Assembly: GCA_031394045.1 (NCBI GenBank)
Contig: JANMWN010000127.1
Span: 1 to 28,750, forward strand
Direction: 5' to 3'
Source: JANYIP01 sp031394045
GTDB lineage: Bacteria; Actinomycetota; Actinomycetes; Prado026
Length of the DNA stretch: 28,750 nucleotides
In this document: positions 23,128 to 28,750 of the stretch, piece by piece
How positions within the stretch are numbered: the first letter of the stretch is position 1
How the letters are laid out: every line of letters begins with the position of its first letter
Program-made: the position numbers and the translations under genes
The notes under the pieces: generated by a model
Database searches by the model: none
The model's input: the letters and a program-made list of their open reading frames with translations, nothing else
Told to the model about the DNA's origin: nothing

Positions 23128-23355
23128 CACCGGACCCGCCCGGGAATCTGCACTCACCGGGGACAGGGGTGTGGGCACTCCAAGCATTCACCCGAACCGA
23201 GCAGCGCACTAAGCGCTGACAGACCGCGAACCCCCCAACGACAGGACCCCGCGCCTCACGCGTCAAGGCGACAGTGTCGACGAGACCCGGCAGCCAACGA
23301 TGGCGGTCCTGCACGCCGTTTTCGACAGGCTCCTTTGGCAGCCCAGCCCCCCACC

Positions 23356-23673
23356 TCAGGGCGTGAACTTGTCGATCCAGCGCAGGATCGGCCCGCTGCA
23401 GCGGCCGTTCTGCCAACCATGGCGCAAGATGGCGTCACGGCCGTTCTTGAAGGCGAACCTTCCGCGGGCCGCGAGTCCGTGATTGCCTCGCACCACGTCG
23501 TGCTGCTCGCGGGCTCGGCGATGCAGAGACTTCGCGCACTGGAAGCAGACGCCAGCCCCTGAGTGCGTCCCCAGCCGGACCAGCCTCTCCTCGGGATAGT
23601 GCCGCCCGCAGCACCAGCACGTCGGTCCCGGCTCCGCCGGGTCGTGATCGACGTCGACCTGTGGCGCGCTCAT
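23356..23673 (-). CDS. Small Cys4 zinc-ribbon-like protein
   Basis: 105 residues from ATG 23673, with GGAGG just upstream. Two CxxC pairs, CWCCGRHYPEERLVRL and GVCFQCAKSLHRRA, form a likely zinc ribbon at residues about 19-47, followed by a basic region RGRFAFKNGRDAILRHGW. The zinc-binding role is inferred from the cysteine spacing; nucleic-acid or protein binding is possible. It lies alone between two stretches with no gene (23128-23355 and 23674-24085). Confidence 0.65.
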   Translation of the reverse strand: MSAPQVDVDHDPAEPGPTCWCCGRHYPEERLVRLGTHSGAGVCFQCAKSLHRRAREQHDVVRGNHGLAARGRFAFKNGRDAILRHGWQNGRCSGPILRWIDKFTP

Positions 23674-24085
23674 CGCGGAACCTCCGTGAGCCGATCCATC
23701 GTCTGGGACCCAACCAGGCCCTCGGGCGTGGCGTGGACCCGGCAGGCGAGCCCCACGGGTGCGCCTGGCGGGGCGAAGGGGCGCGACTGTAGTGGCTCCG
23801 TCGCCTTGAGAGCTTGGATCATCGAGGGCGGAGTCGTCCCTTCCCCCGGACGGGTGCTGGCGGCACTATTTCAGCCACCCTCGATGGCTGCCTGTTGCGG
23901 CTGGGTACCGGGGGACAGTCAGAGGACCTCGAAGCCGTAGTCGTGGAACTGGCCCGACTGGTTAAGCGGGCCGCGGCACTGGAGTAGCACCGCCTCCGAG
24001 TCACGTTCAACTTCGCGCTTGTGACGATCGCGCGGCGTTGCCATGAGTGCGAAACGGACACTGTCTAGCCTCCCCCGCACGGACG
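23674..24085. other. Gene-poor stretch with a distant inverted repeat
   Basis: No convincing gene. CATCGAGGGCGG (23820-23831) and CCACCCTCGATG (23875-23886) are inverted copies with one mismatch in 12, about 43 bases apart. A 41-codon minus-strand frame starting at 24044 has no ribosome site. The rest is unremarkable. Confidence 0.4.
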
Positions 24086-24640
24086 TCAGAACGGCCAGCG
24101 CTGCGGGAGTCGCGCGCGGATCGACTGGGCGATGCTGAGCTGGGACCAGGTTGGCACGATCGTCAGCAACACCAGAGGGAGGAGGTCTTCGGCGGGGTAC
24201 TGCCACAGGTAGAGGTTGGCGTGGAGCAGCATGATGTAGATCGGGCCGATGAGTAGCAGCCCCCCGAGAGCGGCCAGCCGGGGAAGTATCCCGAGGATCA
24301 GCCCAACGCCGATGGCCATTTCGGTGAAGGTGAGGAACCAGCTGAAGAACCCGAAGTGCGGCAGTACCAGGTCGCGGTAGAAGGCTCCGAGTGGGGTGAT
24401 GTACGTCCGCGACGACGCGTCCTTCGCGATGCTCTCGGCGACCCCGCGGTCGACGAGGTTGAACGAGATGAAGCCGAGGTCGTACGTCGCCTTACCGATG
24501 AGTTTGGCCAGCCCGTTCGTCAGCCACACCAGACCGGTGAAGACGCGAAGCACCGTGAAGGCCTTAGCCATCAGCATCGCGTCCGAAAGAGCAACTGGCG
24601 GGCGCGGCCCGGTCGTTAGCCGACTCTTTGGACCGTTCAT
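24086..24640 (-). CDS. DoxX-family membrane protein
   Basis: 184 residues, GGAGGCGGACG before ATG 24640. Four membrane helices in the DoxX order: FTVLRVFTGLVWLTNGLAKLIG (helix 1 with the family NGxxKL pattern), a long polar insertion with FYRDLVLPHFGFFSWFLTFTEMAIGVGLILGIL (helix 2), LAALGGLLLIGPIYIMLLHANLYLW, and LLPLVLLTIVPTWSQL. Family members associate with respiratory quinol oxidases, sulfur oxidation (DoxD, thiosulfate:quinone oxidoreductase) and redox homeostasis. It follows the radical SAM gene on the same strand after 109 bases, so it may be part of the same unit, but the gap allows its own promoter. Confidence 0.85.
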   Translation of the reverse strand: MNGPKSRLTTGPRPPVALSDAMLMAKAFTVLRVFTGLVWLTNGLAKLIGKATYDLGFISFNLVDRGVAESIAKDASSRTYITPLGAFYRDLVLPHFGFFSWFLTFTEMAIGVGLILGILPRLAALGGLLLIGPIYIMLLHANLYLWQYPAEDLLPLVLLTIVPTWSQLSIAQSIRARLPQRWPF

Positions 24641-24749
24641 CGTCCGCCTCCGTCACGCCAGCCCATGCGATGCCCGACCGCGGCGGTCGGTCGGGGGCCA
24701 GCGACTTCCACCCTAGACCCGCTGGCGCATACGAGGAATGACGTGGACA

Positions 24750-25775
24750 TTACGCGCACGGGAAACTCGCGGCGAGCATGTCGCCGCGACGGCGGTAGCC
24801 GACGTACTCCTCGCGGATCGCCTCGATGCTGGCGCCCAAGTGCAGCAGGTCGGTACTCACCCTCATAGCCGGGTCGGTGGCCCCGACCGGATGCCACCAG
24901 ACACCCTCCGCCGTTGCGCACACCTCGGGGACAAGGGTGGCCCGCGAAAGCACGATGCCGCTGGTTGCCTCGCCTTGGCGGGCGATGTGCCGCACCACCA
25001 TGTGCTCCGATGCGATCCCCATACTGGCCGCGAGCTGTCTGACATGCTCCTCCTGCGCATCGTCGCGCCGGGCAACGGTCATCGCGATCCGCACAGTGAA
25101 GCCCATCGATCGGGCCATCCGGATCCCCTCGACCGCCCGGGACCAGGTGCCTGCTCCTCGGTGGGTGTCGTGCAGGTCCGGGATGGCCGAATCGAGGCTG
25201 ACCTGCAGGGTCAGATCCTCGCGCGGCATCGCATCGAGCATTCGCAGCCGGGAACCCCGGAACAGCATGGCGTTGGTGAGTAGCACCGTCGGCAAGGCAG
25301 CGGCGCAGCGGCGCACGACCTCGTCGATCGCCGAGTGCATCAGCGGCTCGCCCCCGGTGACCAGGACCTCGACCGCCCCGGCGGTCACCGCTTCGGCCAC
25401 AAGCGAAGCGACCGTGTCGACCCCGAGCACGCGGGGGTCCGCCGATGGCGAAGAGGAGACACAGCAGTAGTCGCAGGCCAGGTTGCAGTGGAAGTTGGCG
25501 TAAAGCCACAAACGTCGACCCGGCATCCGTTCAGCCGGGATCTTGCTGTCGAGGTCAGAGAGTCTCCCGCGGTAGACCTCCACCGCGCTGGGATGCACCG
25601 CAAGCACGCTGTGGCCATTGCCGCGGCACCAATCGTCGACGACGCCGACCTCGGCTGGCGACTCAACGGGCACGAGCGCGGTCGTCCCGGCAGCAAGTCG
25701 GCCAACCACGTCCACCAGCGTGATCGCGAGCTGGGCGCGACGCCGCGAGGTGACCGGAGTCTGCGTGGTTACCAC
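24750..25775 (-). CDS. Radical SAM protein with N-terminal TusA-like domain
   Basis: 341 residues. Residues about 15-68 look like a TusA fold (GTTALVPVESPAEVGVVDDWC, then GNGHSVLAV), but the catalytic CPxP segment is absent. The radical SAM core follows: Cys97-x3-Cys101-x2-Cys104 in FHCNLACDYCC, GGEP at 141-144, LLTNAMLF, and LQVSLDSAIPDLHD (SAM-ribose and barrel strands). There is no SPASM Cys-rich tail; the C-terminus carries VWWHPVGATDPAMRVSTDLLHLG. GTG 25775 was chosen as the first in-frame start and overlaps the upstream gene by 7 bases; the start is uncertain. The substrate is unknown. The operon partners are a flavoprotein and a substrate-binding-fold protein. Confidence 0.88.
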   Translation of the reverse strand: MVTTQTPVTSRRRAQLAITLVDVVGRLAAGTTALVPVESPAEVGVVDDWCRGNGHSVLAVHPSAVEVYRGRLSDLDSKIPAERMPGRRLWLYANFHCNLACDYCCVSSSPSADPRVLGVDTVASLVAEAVTAGAVEVLVTGGEPLMHSAIDEVVRRCAAALPTVLLTNAMLFRGSRLRMLDAMPREDLTLQVSLDSAIPDLHDTHRGAGTWSRAVEGIRMARSMGFTVRIAMTVARRDDAQEEHVRQLAASMGIASEHMVVRHIARQGEATSGIVLSRATLVPEVCATAEGVWWHPVGATDPAMRVSTDLLHLGASIEAIREEYVGYRRRGDMLAASFPCA

Positions 25776-26572
25776 GTCAGCGGGATCGCCTGCTCCTTCA
25801 TGGCCTCCTCAAGGGAGCGATAGCCGTCCAGCTCCGGTCGAACCCACTGCCGCAGGCCCTCCAGCTCCAGGATCCGCCGATGCTCCGGCACGTCCCAGTC
25901 CATCGCCAGCAGGTGGCTGGTCCATGCCTCAGCGCGGTCCCCGTCGATGGACGACAAGGCGGTGAAGTTGCAATGGCAGTAGTCCGGGCTGGTCCAGACC
26001 TCCTCCACGCCAAGATCCCCTGCCTGCTGCAGTTGCTGCCACGTCGTGATCCCTAGGGCGGCGACGTCAGCGTCGTCTGACAGCACCGCCTGCAGCGCGT
26101 CGAGCTCGCTGCGGCCTGTATCGCCGTGCTTGCCGACGTCGGAGTCGAAGATGACCGGGGTGACCGCGTCGAGCGTGATACCGGCGTCGGCAAGGAATTT
26201 CGTCGGCAGGATGCGGGCCTGACCGGAGTCCTTCGAGCCCAAGGCAACTCGGGTGCCACGGACACTCTCCAGCCCCCGCAGGCCAGACCCCTCGCGCGCC
26301 ACGAAGACCGTGCGGAACGTGAGGTCGGTGTCGCGCATCGCGAGGGCGCGGCAGCCACCCGCGGTCAGCCCTACGGTTCGCAGGTAGGCGAGGTTAGTGT
26401 TCCACGCGACGTCGACGTGGCCAGCCAGCAGCGCGTCCACCTGGCGCTCGTAGTTGGAGAACAGCACGAAGTCCATCGGGACAGCGGAGCCGGCGAAGTA
26501 CTCCCGGATGCCCTCCCAGATAGGGACGACGTTGGCGGTGTAGGCGACGGCGCCCACAACGAGGGTTTCCAT
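25769..26572 (-). CDS. Cytoplasmic PhnD-like substrate-binding-fold protein
   Basis: 267 residues from ATG 26572, chosen because it forms a TGATG overlap with the preceding stop. The fold resembles PhnD/SsuA-type periplasmic binding proteins: LVVGAVAYTANVVPIWEGIREYF, VDALLAGHVDVAWNTNLAYL, FRTVFVAREGSGLRGLESVRGTRVALGSKDSGQA, then a lobe-2 segment. There is no signal peptide or lipobox, and no ABC transporter genes nearby, so it is predicted to be cytosolic. A Cys199-His200-Cys201 motif (DYCHCNF) is unusual. Cytosolic relatives of this fold can be enzymes (MqnA/MqnD in menaquinone synthesis, THI5 in thiamine synthesis), so an enzymatic role is plausible. Confidence 0.82.
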   Translation of the reverse strand: METLVVGAVAYTANVVPIWEGIREYFAGSAVPMDFVLFSNYERQVDALLAGHVDVAWNTNLAYLRTVGLTAGGCRALAMRDTDLTFRTVFVAREGSGLRGLESVRGTRVALGSKDSGQARILPTKFLADAGITLDAVTPVIFDSDVGKHGDTGRSELDALQAVLSDDADVAALGITTWQQLQQAGDLGVEEVWTSPDYCHCNFTALSSIDGDRAEAWTSHLLAMDWDVPEHRRILELEGLRQWVRPELDGYRSLEEAMKEQAIPLTW

Positions 26573-27702
26573 CAGAACAGGTCCATTCCGCACAAGAGCT
26601 TGGCGTAGAAGTCGTAGAGGACGTCGGAGGTAGGCGCCATGACGTGGCCGGCGCGCGCGTCGCGGAAGGCCCGCTCCACCGGCAGGTGCTTGGAGAACGC
26701 CGCGCCGCCGCACACCCGCATCGCCTCATCCGTGACCTGGAGCGCGGCGTCGTTGGCGGCCGCCCTGGCCCCGAGAACGTAGAGCATCGCGTCGTCCGCG
26801 CCGGATGCGATCTTGCGGGCCATCGCCCAGACATACTCCTCATTGGCCGCCAACACCGTGCCGGCCCGACCGATCCGCGCGCGGATCGTCGGCAGGTCAG
26901 CGAGGCGCGAGTCCAGGTGCTCCAGGCGGGCGCCCGACACGTGGCCCACGGCCGCCTCGAGGGCGGCGCGGGCCAGACCCAGGGTGATGGAGGCGTTACC
27001 GAGGTTGAACCAGGGCAGGACGACTCCCATCATCGTGCCGAACCCCGACCCGCTGTCGCCCAACCGCAGGCCCTCGGCAACCGGGGTGTCGAAGCGCATC
27101 GGCGACGAGGCGTTGCCGCGTAGCCCCATCCCCAACCAGGGCGCAGAGACCTCAAAACCCCCGTGCTCGGCGGTCACGGCGTAGAGATCGGTGGTGGTCG
27201 GGGTTTCAGCACCGACCGACTTGGTGCTGACCACGTAAACATCGGCGTGCCCGGCGGAGGTGACCCAGCTCTTGTCGGCCTTGAGCTGCACCCCCGCCGA
27301 CCCGTCGGACCTGGCGACGGCCTCCGACATCGGCGCCCAGAAGTGACTACGACTGCCCTTCTCGCTGAACGCTAGGGTGCCCAGCAGTTCACCACTGGCC
27401 ATTCCCTTGAGCAGGTCGACTCCCGAGGGGGTCGCTGCGGCCAGCGGCATCGCCGCCGCCACGTGCATGAGGTAGATCATCGAGGTCGAGCCGCACGCCC
27501 CCGCGAGTCGGCCGGTGACGCGGGAGAACTCCTCTGGGCCGGCCGCCAGACCGCCGACCTCTTTGGGGAGCGTCAGCCCGAGGAGGCCCGATGAGCGTAG
27601 GGCAGCGACCGCCTCCTCCGGGTAGCGTCCATGCTCGTCGACGTCAGCGGCGTGGCTCGCGGCTATCTCCAGGATGGGGGCAAGCCGGTCGTCGATCGAC
27701 AT
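26572..27702 (-). CDS. Acyl-CoA dehydrogenase-fold flavoprotein (monooxygenase-like branch)
   Basis: 376 residues with the three ACAD domains: N-terminal helices (LRSSGLLGLTLPKEVGGL), the beta domain (LGTLAFSEKGSRSHFW, AGVQLKADKSWVTSAGHADVYVV, WLGMGLRGNASSPMRFD), and C-terminal helices (AAANDAALQVTDEAMRVCGGAAF). The usual catalytic Glu motif (YEGT-type) is replaced by GHVMAPTSD (352-360), so ordinary acyl-CoA oxidation is unlikely. This suits the DszC/SfnB/group D flavin monooxygenase side of the fold. AAGGAG precedes ATG 27702. First gene of an overlapping operon with the binding-fold protein and radical SAM protein. Confidence 0.88.
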   Translation of the reverse strand: MSIDDRLAPILEIAASHAADVDEHGRYPEEAVAALRSSGLLGLTLPKEVGGLAAGPEEFSRVTGRLAGACGSTSMIYLMHVAAAMPLAAATPSGVDLLKGMASGELLGTLAFSEKGSRSHFWAPMSEAVARSDGSAGVQLKADKSWVTSAGHADVYVVSTKSVGAETPTTTDLYAVTAEHGGFEVSAPWLGMGLRGNASSPMRFDTPVAEGLRLGDSGSGFGTMMGVVLPWFNLGNASITLGLARAALEAAVGHVSGARLEHLDSRLADLPTIRARIGRAGTVLAANEEYVWAMARKIASGADDAMLYVLGARAAANDAALQVTDEAMRVCGGAAFSKHLPVERAFRDARAGHVMAPTSDVLYDFYAKLLCGMDLF

Positions 27703-28048
27703 GGGTCGAACTCCTTGTCACTGAGGGAGGCCCACGACCGTACCTCCCGCTGAGGCCCTGGCGGTAGGTGCCGCCGCGAGTCACCCAAGATGTACAAGTG
27801 TCCGCTTCGTGACTTCACGAGAATGCCCATCGACGGTGGGCCGGCATACCCGGCCGACGACTCTTGATTCAAGCGCGAATGCGCGGACCTCCGCGACCAC
27901 CCGTTGAAGGGTGAGCCCAGCACGCACAGCCATATCAACAACCCGTCTACGCTCAAGACCGAAAACCGCTATGGCGCACGGCGCGAGCACTGACCTTCGA
28001 GCACATCCACTCTAGGTTCGCTGCCCGGCGACTCATCGATGGGGAGTG
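27703..28048. other. Intergenic stretch, promoter side of the flavoprotein operon
   Basis: No well-supported gene in about 346 bases. It must hold the promoter of the minus-strand operon that starts at 27702. A 69-codon minus-strand frame (27781-27990) is listed separately with low confidence. No strong dyad or RNA motif was recognised. Confidence 0.4.
27781..27990 (-). CDS. Doubtful small hypothetical protein
   Basis: A 69-codon frame with GTG start and a weak GAAGG site. It reads VVDMAVRAGLTLQRVVAEVRAFAL followed by basic residues, which has helical character but matches no family I know. A stop lies upstream in frame, so it is not the tail of a longer gene. It may be chance in GC-rich DNA. 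Confidence 0.22.
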   Translation of the reverse strand: MLAPCAIAVFGLERRRVVDMAVRAGLTLQRVVAEVRAFALESRVVGRVCRPTVDGHSREVTKRTLVHLG

Positions 28049-28600
28049 TCAGTCGTGGTGCTGCTCCGCGGTTCCGCCGAGGAGGACGCGTGTCATCGTG
28101 TTGCGCGTGTCGAGCAGCTCGACCAGAGCGGCGTCGAGCTGGTCGGCTGAGACGTGCAGGGTGCCGGGGAACACCCCTGCGGCCTCCGCCGCGAGGAGAG
28201 CGGCTCGGCGCAGCAGTTCTTTGATGAACGACGCAGTGACTCCGTCCGTGCTGTCTAGGCCGGTGTCCAGTCGGGAGGTGTCGACTTCGAGGCGGGCTCG
28301 ATAGAGAGCGAACAGCTGCTGTCTCGCCGCTCGATCTGGCAGGGTCAGCGCGACGGCCTGGTCGACGCGTCCAGGGCGGGCCGCCAGGGCCGGCTCGAGG
28401 AGGTCGGGCCGGTTCGTGGTCAGGACGAACAGAACGTCGGCGTCTTCGGCGAGGCCGTCCATCTCGTTCAGAAGCTGGAAGCGAAGAGGGTGCTGGCCCG
28501 GATGCGTCCCTCGGTCTTCGGCGATGAGGTCCACGTCCTCGATCACGATCATGGTGAGACCGGCATCCCTTCCCGCAGCGTCGCTGGATGTCTGTCTGAG
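28049..28600 (-). pseudogene. AAA+ ATPase truncated at the 5' side (Walker A lost)
   Basis: The frame holds the second half of a classical AAA ATPase: Walker B TMIVIEDVDLIAEDRG, FQLLNEMDGLAEDADVLFVLTTNRPDLLEPALAARPGRVD (sensor 1 and arginine fingers), and a C-terminal lid domain ending near LLGGTAEQHHD. Walker A and everything before it are missing: upstream the frame runs RDAGLT, then AAG and SSD, then reaches a TGA at 28601-28603, which is the stop of an unrelated SRPBCC gene. An ATG at 28552 could start a 167-residue product, but without Walker A it could not bind ATP normally. The break probably lies between about 28565 and 28600. Confidence 0.7.
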
Positions 28601-28750
28601 TCACGCGGCCTGGTCTCCCGGAGGGGGTCCCGGTGTCTGGTGTTCGAGGCAGCTGCGTAGACGCTCGAGGTCCGCGGCGATGTTCTTGCGGACTTGTCGG
28701 GTCATGAGCGGGGAGGCCCACCCGAAGAACCGACCGGGGGTGCCGGCAGC
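28601..28750 (-). CDS. SRPBCC/polyketide-cyclase-like protein, C-terminal fragment (runs off right edge)
   Basis: The frame is open to the right edge and ends at TGA 28601-28603, leaving 49 residues. It reads GRFFGWASPLMTRQVRKNI followed by AADLERLRSCLE, the typical last long helix of SRPBCC-fold proteins (polyketide cyclase/dehydrase type), then a disordered Pro-rich tail. Fold assignment rests on this helix only. The AAA fragment follows in the same frame directly after the stop. Confidence 0.5.
   Translation of the reverse strand, partial: AAGTPGRFFGWASPLMTRQVRKNIAADLERLRSCLEHQTPGPPPGDQAA

Noticed and set aside
23563..23940. Plus-strand 125-codon frame
   Set aside because: Opposite the Cys4 protein at its start, with Arg/Pro/Ser-rich content and no domain; likely chance.
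23919..24044. 41-codon minus-strand frame ending QFHDYGFEVL
   Set aside because: Residues look somewhat protein-like, but there is no ribosome site and no recognisable family; too weak to call.
27969..28721. 250-codon minus-strand frame over the AAA remnant
   Set aside because: Arg/Pro-rich out-of-frame shadow; the AAA and SRPBCC motifs are in a different frame.

Overview
The window is high-GC DNA with dense gene packing, ATGA start/stop overlaps and frequent GTG/TTG starts. Together with the gene families present (an AcoR/MimR-like activator without the sigma-54 contact motif, DUF4389, baeRF, an MFS-cNMP fusion), this points to an actinomycete, plausibly related to Pseudonocardia, Nocardioides or Rhodococcus. 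It looks chromosomal, with several metabolic operons and a right half that is richer in accessory genes and gene remnants. No rRNA, tRNA, CRISPR array or intact transposase was seen.

Left part (1-6018). The tail of a TetR-type repressor is followed by a minus-strand GAF/AAA/Fis activator (312-1859). This is divergent from a plus-strand operon: metal-dependent amidohydrolase, DUF59 Fe-S assembly-type protein, Zn alcohol dehydrogenase, ABM-fold monooxygenase-like protein and an FMN-reductase-like flavoprotein. The first three are the genes usually seen beside binuclear-iron (propane-type) monooxygenases, but no monooxygenase subunits are present here. Two perfect inverted repeats lie in the divergent promoter.

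6100-11450 is all minus strand: a carnosine-synthase-like ATP-grasp ligase coupled to an MFS transporter with a C-terminal cyclic-nucleotide-binding domain, then a TerC membrane protein coupled to a baeRF-family protein. The TerC leader matches the yybP-ykoY manganese riboswitch.

11694-16693 is a four-gene plus-strand catabolic operon: agmatinase-family ureohydrolase, nitrilase-family amidase, NCS1 permease and YtcJ-type amidohydrolase. It looks like uptake and stepwise hydrolysis of an unidentified guanidino or amide compound. A broken winged-helix regulator lies just upstream.

16850-19532 holds an XRE-cupin regulator divergent from a thioredoxin-reductase-like flavoprotein coupled to a small membrane protein, then a DUF4389 membrane protein.

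19533-24085 is patchy: a long inverted repeat, a membrane-protein pseudogene with an internal stop, an FeS-type (PhrB/CryB-like) photolyase divergent from an SDR, a C-terminal Dps-like remnant, a small two-helix membrane protein and a small Cys4 protein.

24086-28750 is minus strand and holds the most unusual set: an acyl-CoA-dehydrogenase-fold flavoprotein without the usual catalytic Glu, a PhnD-like substrate-binding-fold protein without a signal peptide, and a radical SAM protein with an N-terminal TusA-like domain, all overlapping, followed by a DoxX gene. I regard this as the best candidate for an undescribed pathway. The right edge has an AAA+ ATPase that lost its Walker A half, lying in the same frame directly behind the tail of an SRPBCC gene.
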